Source: Sabethes cyaneus (taxonomy: Eukaryota; Arthropoda; Insecta; Diptera; Culicidae). From it: DNA of 64,000 nucleotides. The stretch is from the NCBI RefSeq assembly GCF_943734655.1, contig NC_071355.1, forward strand, positions 218,613,527-218,677,526. Direction: 5' to 3'. Under the pieces are notes generated by a model. The model was given only the letters and a program-made list of their open reading frames with translations. It ran no database searches and was not told where the DNA came from. This document shows, piece after piece, positions 38,975 to 49,935 of this stretch; positions within the stretch are counted from its first letter, which is position 1, and every line of letters starts with the position of its first letter. A program made the position numbers and the translations under genes.

Positions 38975-41900
38975 TACTTACTTACTTATGTGTCCATGTC
39001 CGCCGGTCCGGCAGAACAAAGGGATGAAATCAGAGATCTCCACTGCTGACGGTTACCCGCCATGGCTTTTACCTGTCGCCAGGACAGGTTCTCGTCTACA
39101 GCCCGGATGTCGTTGGCTAAGCTCCGTCGCCATGAGCCTCTGGGTCTGCCTCTTCTACGCTGTCCTTGTGGATTCCAGTCGAGTGCTGCTCTGCAAACCT
39201 CGTTCGCTCCTTTCCTCAAGGTGTGTCCGATCCACTTCCACCTACGCTCACGAATTTCTGTGGCTATCGGCCGTTGATGACACCGACGATGGAGTTCCTC
39301 ATTGGATATCCAATTATCAGGCCACCAGGCACGAATAATATATCGCAGGCACCGGTTAATGAATACCTGCAGTTTTTGCGTTGTCTCCGCTGAGACGCAC
39401 CACGTTTCGCAGGCATACAGCAGTACGGATTTAACGTTTGAATTAAAGATTCGGGTTTTCGTACGTAGAGTGATCTGGTTTGAGCGCCAAATGTTTCGCA
39501 GACCTGCAAAGGCACCCCTGGCCTTCCTGATCCGTGTGGCTATATCAGTCTTGGTACCACCATCGGGCGTTGTTTGGCTACCAAGATATTGAAAGACGGC
39601 TACCTGCTCAACTTGTTGTCCCGCTACTGTAAAGTTGGTGGAATTGTCAGTGTTCACTACCATAGACTTAGTTTTCGCTACATTGACTGTGAGACCTGCT
39701 GCCTGGGAGCTCTCGGAGAGGTCGTCTAACTTGCTCTGCATATCGTTTCGGCGTTGTGCGAGCAAGACAATGTCGTCGGCTAGGTCGAGGTCATTTAGCT
39801 GCTCCATCGTTAGAGGATTCCAAGGCAATCCTCGATTTGGTCTACTGTCAATTGCTCCAACTAATATCTCATCCATAACGATGAGAAACAGAAGCGGTGA
39901 TAAAATGCAGCCCTGTCTCACGCCAGCAGTTACCCTTATGGGGTCGGACAAGACGCCGTCGTGCAAAACCTTGCACGAGAACGCCTCGTACTGAGCCTCG
40001 ATGAGATGGACTAGCTTATCTGGAACTCCTCTACGCCTAAGTGCGCCCCAGATGTTTTCGTGATTGAGTCGGTCGAACGCCTTTTCGAAGTCAACGAACA
40101 CCAGCAGAAGAGAGTCCTGGAATTCGTTGATCTGCTCCAATATAATGCGGAGCGTTGTGATATGGTCTACACATGATCGGCCAGCACGGAATCCAGCTTG
40201 CTGCCGCCGGAGAGTAGCGTCGATCTTCTCCTGGATCCGGTTGAGGATTACCTTACAGAGTACTTTGAGAGTAATACAGAGCAACGTGATGCCACGCCAG
40301 TTACCGCATTCCGTTAGGTCTCCTTTCTTAGGGACTTTGACCAATATGCCCTGCATCCAGTCCACCGGAAAAGTTGCGGTTTCCCAAATATTGCTGAAAA
40401 GCTGATGCATCATCTGGGCTGACAAAGATGGGTCAGCTTTGAGCATTTCGGCTGAAATACAATCTATCCCTGGCGCTCTATTGGATTTCATACTCTTGAT
40501 GGCTGCTACAATTTCATCCAGCGATGGCGCCTCCGAGTTCACGCGATTTATTCGACGAACTGTAGGCGTCGTACGCTGCTGGTTTTGTTGGTCTCTGACA
40601 TTTGAAACTCGGAAGAGTTGTTCAAAATGTTCAGTCCATCGCTTAAGCTGTTCTGTACGGTCAGTCAATAGCTGACCAGCTCTGTCCTTTAGCGGCATCT
40701 TTGTATTCATCCTGGCACCACTAAGGCGGCGAGAAATATCGTACAACAAACGGATATCACCATTGGCGGCGGCGGTTTCTCCTTGTTCGGCTAGGGAGTT
40801 AGTCCAGGCTCTCTTGTCCCGCCTACAAGCACGTTTAACAGCCCTCTCCAGTTCGGCGTATCGTTGACGGGCAGCTGTCTTAGCCGATCTGGTCCGCGCT
40901 CGCTCAATGCCGGCTTTCGCCTCTCTCCGCTCGTCGATCTTCCTCCAAGTTTCATCCGAAATCCACTCCCTCCGCCCACTGCGCGCTTTGCCGAGGGTTT
41001 CATCACTGGTCGTGATGAAGGCGTTCTTGATGCCGGTCCATTGCTCTTCGACGGTTCCACCAGATGGCAACTCCGAGGCTCGAGATTCAAGTTGTTCAAC
41101 AAAGGCCCTTTTCACCTCAGGATTCTCCAATCGGCGGACGTCGTAGCGGCACCCAACTTTCTCCTCCCGTCGTTGGACACGTGCGACGCGCAGACGTATC
41201 TCAGCGATAACAAGATGATGGTCGGATGCAATGTCAGCGCTGCGTTTGTTGCGTACATCAAGAAGGCTCCTTCTCCATTTCCGGCTGATGCAGATGTGGT
41301 CGATTTGGTTTTCTGTTCGGCCGTCGCGGGAAACCCACGTGACTTTATGTACTGGTCTATGGGGGAAGAGCGATCCACCAATGACCATGTCGTTATTACC
41401 ACAGAATTCTGTAAACAGCTCCCCGTTTTCGCTCATCTCTCCTAGGCCATGGCGTCCCATGACGCATTCAAGGTCCGCGTTGTTTGAGCCAATCTTCGCG
41501 TTGAAGTCGCCCATGTGAATTTGGATGTCCCCCTTCGGGATTTTCTCAACCACGCTGTTCAGCTGGCTGTAAAAGCTCTCTTTCTCCTGCAGGTCGGCAG
41601 CATCTGTTGGCGCATAGCACTGGATTGCCGTAAGGTTCCTAACCCGTGTTCTAAATCTGGCAACGATTATTCGCTCATTTATTGGTTCCCACTTCATCAG
41701 GGCCGCACGTGCCCCTGGGCTCAGTAGGAATCCAACTCCTCTTTCTCGAGTAGCATTTTCACCTCGTATGCCAGAGTAGAGCAAGACTTGCCCGGATGAT
41801 GTCCTGTGTTCGCCAGTACCCGGCCAGCGGACCTCGCTCAGCCCCAGGATTTCAAGCTTCAGGCGGCTAGCTTCCCTTGCAAGTTGAGCCAGCTTGCCCT

Positions 41901-42216
41901 GCTGGGCAAGGGTCAGTATATTCCATGTTCCGATTCGTGTCCGTGTTTTCATGCTAAAGGTCGTTGCCAATAATCCGGAGAGATTTCTTCTTTCATTTTC
42001 ATTAACTTTTTGTGTGTTCTGGTACAGTAGGCTGTTAACCTAAGGTCCTTATCCCGCTGATGGGGCTGCCATCTTAATGTGGGCGGGAGCCACTGTGCCC
42101 CCTTTCCTGTTAGCATACGACAACCGAAGTTGCGTACCCCAGCCGGCACCTCGTGGAGGTAGGAATAGGAGTTAATGAACAGAGGTTATGGAATGCACAT
42201 GTTCACCCTTTGCCAG
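38975..42216 (-). mobile_element. Full-length RTE retrotransposon
   Basis: The element of about 3.24 kb is flanked by CTCTAAGTCT at 38965-38974 and 42217-42226 (10-bp target duplication). It has a short 5' leader (41971-42216), one long ORF and a (TAAG)n tail at the minus-strand 3' end, with essentially no 3' UTR. Size, single ORF without RNase H and tandem-repeat tail are the RTE hallmarks. It lies inside the TTTCAAGTCCAAT array. Confidence 0.9.
38986..41970 (-). CDS. RTE polyprotein: AP endonuclease and reverse transcriptase
   Basis: An intact 994-residue protein. The endonuclease shows N17 (GTWN), E46 (LSEVRW), Y119, D155/N157 (GDFNAK), D224-H225 and the SDHH at 249-252. A basic coiled linker (about 335-420) leads to the RT: SNRAPGID (497-503), GNWRGITLL (557-565), AGFRAGRSCVDH (592-603), VDFEKAFDRL (626-635), VRQGCILSPLLF (684-695) and LADD (730-733). 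The C-terminus has WKWIGHTLRK and NPQGQRRRGRPRGSWRR, typical of RTE. There is no RNase H and no ORF1, as expected for RTE. No frameshift or stop is seen, so the copy may be competent. The stop codon is the first TAA of the tail repeat. A small upstream frame (41949-42149, minus) overlaps the start; I do not regard it as a proven gene. Confidence 0.93.
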   Translation of the reverse strand: MATTFSMKTRTRIGTWNILTLAQQGKLAQLAREASRLKLEILGLSEVRWPGTGEHRTSSGQVLLYSGIRGENATRERGVGFLLSPGARAALMKWEPINERIIVARFRTRVRNLTAIQCYAPTDAADLQEKESFYSQLNSVVEKIPKGDIQIHMGDFNAKIGSNNADLECVMGRHGLGEMSENGELFTEFCGNNDMVIGGSLFPHRPVHKVTWVSRDGRTENQIDHICISRKWRRSLLDVRNKRSADIASDHHLVIAEIRLRVARVQRREEKVGCRYDVRRLENPEVKRAFVEQLESRASELPSGGTVEEQWTGIKNAFITTSDETLGKARSGRREWISDETWRKIDERREAKAGIERARTRSAKTAARQRYAELERAVKRACRRDKRAWTNSLAEQGETAAANGDIRLLYDISRRLSGARMNTKMPLKDRAGQLLTDRTEQLKRWTEHFEQLFRVSNVRDQQNQQRTTPTVRRINRVNSEAPSLDEIVAAIKSMKSNRAPGIDCISAEMLKADPSLSAQMMHQLFSNIWETATFPVDWMQGILVKVPKKGDLTECGNWRGITLLCITLKVLCKVILNRIQEKIDATLRRQQAGFRAGRSCVDHITTLRIILEQINEFQDSLLLVFVDFEKAFDRLNHENIWGALRRRGVPDKLVHLIEAQYEAFSCKVLHDGVLSDPIRVTAGVRQGCILSPLLFLIVMDEILVGAIDSRPNRGLPWNPLTMEQLNDLDLADDIVLLAQRRNDMQSKLDDLSESSQAAGLTVNVAKTKSMVVNTDNSTNFTVAGQQVEQVAVFQYLGSQTTPDGGTKTDIATRIRKARGAFAGLRNIWRSNQITLRTKTRIFNSNVKSVLLYACETWCVSAETTQKLQVFINRCLRYIIRAWWPDNWISNEELHRRCHQRPIATEIRERRWKWIGHTLRKGANEVCRAALDWNPQGQRRRGRPRGSWRRSLANDIRAVDENLSWRQVKAMAGNRQQWRSLISSLCSAGPADMDT

Positions 42217-42226
42217 CTCTAAGTCT

Positions 42227-42790
42227 ACGAGTCTAATTTCATTTTCAAATAACATTTCATGTCCAATTTTTACTCAGCATTTCATCCCATTTCGAATTCA
42301 ATTTAAACCCATTACATGTCTATTTTAATTAAATTCAATTCAAATCCATTTTCGAGTAAGATTTCAACTCTGTTTTCTAACCTAATTTCATTCAAAAAAA
42401 AATATTAATATATGTATGACCTCATTCCAAGGTCAAGACTAAAAAAACTTGAGATTACTCTAATTTCATGTTTAATTTAAGTTCCATTTCAGGTCCAAAT
42501 TGAAATCTGCTTCGAAGTTCAATTTCCAGTTCGAATTGATAGATTCAAAATCTAATCTAAATTCAAATCTAATTGTAAATCCAATTTCATGACCAATTTA
42601 TACTCCGATTTCAAGTCCAATTTCAAGTTTAGTCTTAAGAGCAATATAAAATTTATTTGAAGATCAATTTAAAGCCAGTCTCTAGTGAAATTTTACATTT
42701 TATTTAAAGTCTGTATTCGAGCCAAATTTCATGTTTTCTTTCAAGTCCCTTCTCTAATCCTATTCCAAGTTCAATTTTAGTCCTAACTAA
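42227..42790 (-). repeat. Degenerate TTTCAAGTCCAAT-type array, right part
   Basis: Continuation of the array split by the RTE. It includes at about 42410-42460 a module with CCAAGGTCAAGACTAAAAA, also found near 3195-3245 (inverted) and 3480-3530. Confidence 0.7.
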
Positions 42791-43385
42791 ATTTTGACCT
42801 GAATAAATTTTGACTTTTAAATGAGGTTTTTGATTTGAGTTGTGATTTGTGTCGGTTTTTACATTTTATTTTTTTTCAGTTACCTTTCTGGTTTAAATTC
42901 TCAATCTTTGACTTTGGACATAATCAAAGGTATGGACTCTCGCCGCATGAGTAAAATTTTGCCTTTCGACTCTTAGTTTTTTGCTATTGACTTTAAAATT
43001 TAAAATTTTGACACTAGAATTTGTAGTTTTGACTTTTGACTTGGCTTTTGTTTGTGTTTTAACTTTTGATCCCCTTTTCAAGCTTCGGGTCTGACTATTA
43101 CTTTTTACATGTTGACTTTTTATTTTACCTTTCGACTTACGTTTCTTTGATTTTTTATTTCGGGTTTTTACGTTCGTTTTTCAATTTTGATTTCTTAATT
43201 TTAACTTTTAACTTTGAACATTTGACTTTTGAATTTGTATGTTTTTGTTTTTCTTTGGCATTTCACTTTTTGTTTATGACTTTCGGCTGTTAATTTTTGA
43301 TTTTTGACTTTGTACTTTTGATTTTTAACTAAAATTCTTACTTTTGTGTGTTCGTCCATTTTACGTCCGGTTTTTTACGTCCACC
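42790..43385 (+). repeat. TTTTGACTTT-type low-complexity region
   Basis: The word (T)TTTGACTTTT and variants recur about every 10-25 bp between the preceding array and the 35-bp minisatellite. The small frames here are compositional. Confidence 0.65.
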
Positions 43386-43389
43386 TAGG

Positions 43390-44115
43390 TCATAAAAAAG
43401 AGGACATTAATTCAAATTCTGGACGTAAAAAGAGAGGACATTAATAATTTTAGACGTAAAAAAGAGAGGAAGGTAATTCAAATTTGGAACATAAAAAAAA
43501 GAACGTAATTCAAATTTGGGACATAAAAAGAGAAAACCTTAATTCCAATTACGGACGTAAAAGAGAGGACGTTACTTCAAATTAGGTACGCAAAAAGAGA
43601 GGACGTTAATTCAAATTTTGAACGTAAAAAGACAGGACGTTAATTGAAATTTCGGACGTAAAAAGAGATGACGTTAATTCAAATTTTAGACGTACAAAAA
43701 CAGGACGTTATTTTAACTTTTGAACGGGAAAAGAGAGGATGTTAATTCATATTTTAGACGTAAATAGAGAGAACGTTAATTCAAATTTTAGGCGTTAAAA
43801 GAAAAGACATTGCTTCCAATTTCCTGAAATTACCTCATTTGACAAGGACGTTAATACAAATTTGGGACGTAAAAAGAGAGAATGTTAACTCAAATTTCGG
43901 ACGTAAAATGAAAGAACATTAATTCAAATATCGGAGAAGAAAAAAGAGGACGGTTTTTCGAACTTAGGACGTGAGATAGTGGCCGTTAATTCAAATTTTG
44001 AACGTAAAAAGAGATGAAATTAATTCAAATTTTGGACCTAAAAGAGATGACGTTTATTCAAATTGCGGACGTTAAAAGAAAGGGCGTTAATTCAAATTTC
44101 GAACGTAAAAAATAT
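43390..44115 (+). repeat. Minisatellite, ~35-bp unit, about 21 copies
   Basis: The unit is roughly GGACGTAAAAAGAGAGGACG followed by TTAATTCAAATTT. Copies vary by point changes and small indels; one interruption lies near 43815-43850. It follows directly on two other low-complexity arrays. Confidence 0.88.
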
Positions 44116-44874
44116 GTCATAAAATTAAATCTGACACAACTTCAGTCTATTCATGTAATCCAAAGAAGGAAATTTGTAGAGAAAATCCGATCGGCTCAAG
44201 AAAAACTCTGAGACTTTATGGAAAATGCTTGAATTAGAGGCTTTTAAAGCCTAACCACTAGCATTGGGCGATACTGCGAAAAGCATCGATATTCGAATAT
44301 CGATACAATTTTTGTAAAGGTATCGATCCCGTTGAAATATCGGGCGGCAAGTATCGATACCAGTGGTATCGATATCGGTATCGATACACTGACAGGGTGC
44401 AACGAAAACCACACTTTTGTTTATTATTTAGCTTAATTTTTTAGAAAATTATATGCGTGCGCTTTTGCTACTGTTGATTCTCTTTCGTTCTCCTACGAAA
44501 TCTCGTTAGGAACGAAATAATGGCTGATGTCGGACTGGTCAGGCCTGCGGTTTTAAACTCTTTTGACCGGAAACTGCAACGAATTGCTCAGGATTGCTAC
44601 AAAATTTATTAGAAAATCTAGTGGAATGATGGAAATGAAAAATAAATTTTAAAAATCGGACAAAAAGTACAAACCCGTTTTCTTAAGTCGGTAAACCGAC
44701 TTTTTGCCAGATTGATCGGTCACCGGTTTTGCAAGTGAAAAACCGGCCGGGCCGACCAGAAATCGACCACTCAGCCAAGCGCTAGCAAATGCTTTTATAT
44801 TTTGCGTACGGTTTATGCTTCTTGATAGAAATGACTTACGAAGGGAAAAGTGGACCTGACTTAGCTAGAATGCG

Positions 44875-45000
44875 TCGTTGAATCTGCCTACTCGTATGAT
44901 TGACGGCGGTTGCCAGAGATCCCTAATTTATGAATTTATCAACCCCTTCCAGTTCATCTCCGTCAAAAGTCATTTCATGCACTCAGGGTTTCTTCACTTA
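44875..45000 (-). pseudogene. Small RTE fragment inside the hAT-like element
   Basis: ACTCGTATGATTG...CAGAGATCCC and ATCAACCCCTTCCAGTTCAT closely resemble 24510-24590 of the second RTE family, on the same strand. It is too short to code. Confidence 0.65.
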
Positions 45001-45114
45001 ACAACGCAGTTGCGGCTTCATTGACGGTCTAGCGTATCCAACCACATCCATCTTCGAGTGCCAAGACAGCTACCTCCATTGAGGAAAGCAGAGCTTCACT
45101 CAGCAACTTGCGAG

Positions 45115-45800
45115 TTGTCAAATTGATCGCATTTGAAATTAATTTTAAAATCGGAGCTGGAATTGCACTTGAAATTTTGCTTAAAATTGAACCTGAAATT
45201 AAACTTGATATTGAACTTGAAATGGGAACTGAAATTTAACTTAGAATTGAGCATGGCATTATGCTTAAAATTGAACTTCAAATTGATATTGAAGATCAAA
45301 TGATATTGGACTTCAGTTTGAATCAATTTCAACTTGAATCTTTACTTTAAATAGAGCTGGAAGTAAGACTTTAAATTTAACTTAAAATTAAACTTGAAGT
45401 GGAACTTGAATTTGGACTTCAAATCACACTTAAAATTGGACGCGAAGTTAAACTCAAGTTTGGACCAATTCAGACTAGAATATATAAATTGGACTTGGAA
45501 TTACACATGAAATAGGACTTATAATGAGACATGAAATTGAACTTGAAATAGGACATAATAAAGAACTTGAAATTTTACTAGTAACTAATAGTGAATTGGA
45601 TGTAAAATTTGACTAGAAATTATACTTACAACTTTGCCAGAAATTGGAGTTAAATCGGACTTATAATTGGACTTGAAATAGGATTTGAAATTGAATTTGA
45701 TTTTTTTACATCGCCCAAGAAATCCGACTTTAAATTAGATTTCAAATTGAAATTGAAGTTTTACTTAAAATTTGATTTAAGACTGGAACTAGGAATGCAT
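45115..45800 (+). repeat. Degenerate GAAATTGAACTT-type array inside the hAT-like element
   Basis: Same unit family and orientation as 6930-8110. Its presence inside a bounded transposon shows that at least one such array may travel as cargo or have grown inside the element. Confidence 0.7.
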
Positions 45801-45869
45801 CTATTTTTGCAGAGTTTATCGAAAAAAAATTAGCTGCCGCATTAATTAGGTACACCTCTTATTTCAATT

Positions 45870-46858
45870 TCTACGAGTTCGAGGTGGTCGGATAATATCT
45901 GCAGCAGAGAAATACGCAGAGGTATTCTTGCCGGAAGTCGTGCTTACTACGGATTCTACAAGACCCTAAAATCTGGCAAGCTTCATCCCTGTACCAAATG
46001 TACCATGTACCGTGGACCCCCGTTCGTTTGATCATTTTTAATATGAACACTTTTTAATCTGAACCCCGCTGGTTTGCACGACGTGCAAATTAAAAATGGT
46101 TCAAATGTCATTCTCAACATAACATCATTTGTTTATACAGGCAGTGCACATAAACACGATTTGTTTGTACTGACCTAACGTGTTTAATCGGTTTCACATT
46201 TCGTTTTCCTAACGATTAAGATAGAAATTCGATCAGAAAATGCAATATTCGCACTTGCAACTGCCGACTAAAACAAACCACCAAAACAATAACAAAGAGA
46301 AGGGCGGCCAGTTCACAGCGGTTTCAGCATATTTCGGGTTACCAGTTGTTCAAATTAAAAAGTAACCCCGTTAGTTTGCATGAGGAATCGTTCAAACGAA
46401 CGGGGGTCCACTGTACAAAGCGCAAATAAGACCGATAGTCTACGGGCACGAATCGTGGACAATGCTCGACGGAGACTGGCCACTTTTGGACGTCGTGTGC
46501 TTAGGATCATCTTTGGTGGTGTATGTGAGTACGGTCTATGGAGGAAAAACATGAACCACAAGCTGGAGCAGCTTTTCCGCCAACCCAGTATTCAGAAAGT
46601 TGCTGAGGCTGGAAGAGTACAATGGCCGGGACATGTGGTGAGAATGCCGGGAAACAATCCAGTAAAAATGATGTTTGCCTCGAATTCGGTTGGTACCAGG
46701 CGCAGAGGTACGCAGCGTGCTTGACGATTAGACCAAATGGAGCAAGTCCTGGAAAGTGTGGGACATTCGAGAAATTGGAGGCGGACAGCCATGGATCGAG
46801 TTTGTTGGCGGAGCATTATAATGCAGGTGAAATCCTAATGGACATCGCATTAGGATAA
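45870..46858 (+). pseudogene. RTE 3' fragment, split by a MITE
   Basis: It starts near the region equivalent to DEFEVF and continues through REIRRGILAGSRAYYG-like sequence to ACCATGTAC, where the MITE 46010-46413 intervenes. It then continues as AAAGCGCAAATAAGACC. Without the MITE the codons read M-Y-K-A-x-I-R-P, matching LYKTLIRP in the 22130 copy. Downstream are FGGVCEYGLWR, GHVVRMPGNNPVKMMFASN and GTRRRGTQRA, then a stop where the neighbours have RWLDQ. The 3' end has a GGATAAGTAAAGTA tail at 46853. It is inactive. Confidence 0.88.
46010..46413. mobile_element. 404-bp MITE with TA target duplication
   Basis: Tips are C(C/A)GTGGACCCCCGTTCGTTT at both ends in inverted orientation. TA flanks the element at 46008-46009 and 46414-46415. 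Inner inverted words AACCCCG(C/T)(T/A)(G/A)TTTGCA lie about 60 bp in from each end. TA plus CAGTGGACCCCC-like tips suggests a pogo/Tc1-mariner family (inference). The open RTE frame on both sides proves the insertion point. Confidence 0.9.
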
Positions 46859-47037
46859 GTAAAGTATTTTAGTTTCTCTAGCATTTACTATAAAGGTATC
46901 GATACAAATATCGTCGTTTTAGCATCGATACTGGCCGGTATCGGGACGCTCAGTATCGATCCAAAATATCGATGTATCGGCTCAAAAGTATCGATTTTTT
47001 CGATACAGATACAGTATCGCCCAATGCTACTAACCAC

Positions 47038-49090
47038 TTTCTAAACGGTCGTATTTTTAGATTTTCATTTTATCCCCATAACTTTCCGGACAAAGTAGTC
47101 CTGCGTCAATGAAAAACAGCTGGTGTAGGCTGCCCCGGTTGCGAACCAGAGTGCTTCCCGATACAATAGATCAAGAAACTTGCCAACAGAAAAGCCATAA
47201 TTTGAGCCACTGACAAACGGAAGGTTTATAAATAAAAATTCCAACCCATCGAGCAGTCAGACATTCTCCGAAGAAAATCATCCTCTCTACGCCGAGCCTC
47301 TGCAGCTCCCCCCCCTCCTGAAACACAGCTCAACTATGACCTAAAACTTTTGCCATTCAGTCCGAAACAAACAAATCATCTGACCCCGGCTGTGTGTTGG
47401 CTTTTGTGTCGCACATCTTTTCGCTCGAACTAGAGCAAAATGGAAATCCTATAAAAAGCTTCCGCTTCGTTCCTTTCACAATCGGGGAAAACAAATCTCC
47501 GCCGAACAAGGCTCCACCGCCGCGCGCCACCCGGCAGAAAAAGGCGCCTCGATATTAGCTCAATGTCATGCGAACTCGGAATGGGAAAAATGTCCCGTAA
47601 AATAACACGACCAAAGCTAGAAATCAGCGAAAAGGGCGAAGCTTGACGAGGGAGTGAAACAGAAAGGAGCAAAAAAGAAAGATTTAGCCACAAATTTAAT
47701 TGAAAATCTTTTACTTCGCTCCACCCACGTGATGTTCGGACACAAAGTTTGCTGTTTTCGATTCTCTACGGAACGGACGCCTCGGCTTAGATTTTCCGCT
47801 CTCATTTGTTTGTTTTCGTGTATTTGGCAAAAAAAATCGAACATACGTTTTTTCTTCTCATTCTGCCGATTCCACTCAGCTCCTTTCGATCTGTTCATTT
47901 CATAAGTGTCATCAGTGCTGTATTCCGGATCGGTTCGGATTTTTGCTCAATTGCAAAATTGAGAACTACGTGCCCAACTCTGGAGGCGAGTTGGCGATTT
48001 ACGAATTTGTCCTTACACGTGTTCACTCAGAAACAATGTGGACATTAAAGATTGTTAGTTTTTTTCCTTTTTGACTCATTCCGATAAAGCAGCTTCGGTA
48101 AAAATGAGAAACCACCTTAGGGTTTCGATCGATACCGTGTCGAGTAAAACATATCCGGTACGTAGTGGAAATTTGTTACATTTTCAGTTGTACGTTCCAT
48201 GTCACCGCAATCAAAGAATCAGCTTCACCGAACACCAACCAACGTGGCAGCGTGTATGAACGAGTTACAGCATGGACTTTATTTTAGACTTGTTGGAATT
48301 TGAAAGAGTTTTTATATCAAAATTACTACCGCAGTAGTGTTGTGTCATATTTTAGCGACGAAATGTTTCAACTTTTAAAATGTACGATGGTTAACTTGCC
48401 ATTCATTTCACCTACCAGAAGAAAAAAAATGTTGGAACAGGTCTAACAAACATGTTCTAGTAGCACACTGTGCTTTTTATCATTTTCTTCACATGGCTTA
48501 TTTTCCCGCTGAATGCGATAAGTATACTCGAAATCATCACCGTTGAGATGTTACCTACCGCTGCACTGACTGCTGCTGGAGCATTTGATTTTCATGCTTC
48601 TACCGTACGAGTGTATACTACCTAATATGGCATAAAGTGGAAGGAAAGTGAGGGGTTTGCTGCTCTAGACATATATTTTTTTGTTATTTACTAACTATGG
48701 CGACCTCTTCAGCGAGAAGGTGTACCTACTAGAGACTGAACCCAAAGAGCTTGTAATGAAATTTAAAATCCCCTTTGGGCAATCTTCTCGGAAGCTTAGT
48801 GGGGCTTTGCAGGATGGTAATCGAAGTCTATCTGATTACCGCTGGGGCATTTTTTCATCATCGACCCAAATTGCCAAACACTAAAGATTTGGAGATTCTA
48901 GAACAATCCAAATTTAGCGAAAAGAAGTGCCAAACACAAACAATGATGATAAATCAGCAAGAATTAGTAAGAATTATTCAGTGGAAAATCAAACGGAAGC
49001 AAGACAAGGATGGCCCCTTATTGAGCTCCGGGAAAAGAAACGAAAAAGTTGGGAAATGACGTCCAAAACACGACCCCATGGTCGATGTTG
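47038..49090. other. No gene recognised
   Basis: Mixed-composition sequence. No motif-bearing ORF, tandem array or transposon end seen. The C-rich run at about 47308-47320 and short purine stretches do not form a larger pattern. Possibly single-copy host DNA. Confidence 0.4.
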
Positions 49091-49254
49091 GATTACGTTT
49101 ACTTTCTTACTTAGGTGCTTTGCCATCCTAAGACAAATTCTGTTGAACGAGGTTTCTCCAATTTTATCGGAATTTCCAATTCCTCTCCGGCAGATCTCGC
49201 TCCACATGGTCGAACCATTTCGCTCGCTACGCTCCTGGTAGTCTGCGCATCATA

Positions 49255-49495
49255 CACTCAAAAAAATCGGCACGTCGCATCCACGTGAAAAATCATGTAA
49301 ACTTCTGTACAGCAACTTACGTGAGCTTCATGTACTAGTTAAAGGGAAAATTGATACAACTTACCGGGATCGCACGTAAACTGGTTAGTATGAGTGCGAG
49401 TTACCAACAATTCACGTAAATGTTACATGAAAAGTGTGATGGATGAGAATTACCTATGTTTTCACGTAAACTTGACGTGCTGATTTTTTTGAGTG
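49255..49495. mobile_element. 241-bp MITE with TA target duplication
   Basis: Tips CACTCAAAAAAATC(G/A)GCACGTC are inverted at both ends, with TA flanks (49253-49254 and 49496-49497). The interior is rich in CACGTAAA words. A degraded relative without clear tips lies at 57230-57390. Confidence 0.85.
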
Positions 49496-49521
49496 TACTG
49501 GATTTGAGCAAAAACATACCA

Positions 49522-49789
49522 TCAAGAAGACTGGCATCTCTTTCTCGCGCTCATACAAATGACAAGTAACAGTTGCAACAGCGCACCCTTCCCGACAAAA
49601 TTTGAAGCTGTTTGTACATCTATTTGTGGGAGAAGAAGTGTGTGAGCGTGGCAATGCATTGCATACGTGTTTGTGTACATCCATATTCTAATATACACAC
49701 ACTAGTATGTAGTCGTTCAACTTTAACTCGGCAGAGAGCATTGTTGTTACTATCTCTCAACTTTTGGCAGAGTTGCCAGTCTTCTTGAA
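49522..49789. mobile_element. 268-bp MITE, TCAAGAAGACTGGCA tips
   Basis: TCAAGAAGACTGGCA with (A/T)(A/T)CTCT following is inverted at the two ends. No target duplication could be fixed, apart from the longer GATTTGAG... repetition outside. Confidence 0.75.
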
Positions 49790-49935
49790 CGAATGCTTTT
49801 GATTTGAGGCAAACACCATCTCTGCAGGGTAGTTGTTCGGTATTCTTGCAACATGCCCTGCCCGTCGTATCCGTCCATTTTTAGCCACCTTTTGGATACT
49901 GAGTTCTCCATTAAATCTTCTTTGTTGGAATACGT

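Larger units (their letters stand above)
44259..47029. mobile_element. hAT-like non-autonomous element, 8-bp target duplication
   Basis: Termini are TAGCATTGGGCGATACTG and its exact inverse at 47012-47029. The perfect 8-bp duplication CTAACCAC lies at 44251-44258 and 47030-47037. Both subterminal regions (about 44259-44395 and 46893-47029) are packed with TATCGATAC-type words in both orientations. An 8-bp duplication with TAG-type tips is characteristic of hAT. No transposase is visible. The interior holds RTE pieces, a GAAATTGG-type array and a nested MITE. Confidence 0.85.
49095..49935 (-). pseudogene. RTE fragment(s), split by two MITEs
   Basis: The minus-strand 3' end (AAGTAAG complement at about 49098) is followed upstream by the WLDQVERD-equivalent region to about 49245. 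After the MITEs, 49797-49935 matches PSIQKVAKAGRMRWAGHVARVPDNYPA of the 22130 copy. A ~20-bp piece beginning GATTTGAG occurs both at 49501 and 49801. Either two fragments lie here or the second insertion made a local duplication. Confidence 0.8.

Noticed and set aside
41949..42149. 66-codon frame upstream of the RTE ORF as a possible ORF1
   Set aside because: Too short, no nucleic-acid-binding motif, and it lies in the 5' leader; RTE elements usually have no large ORF1.
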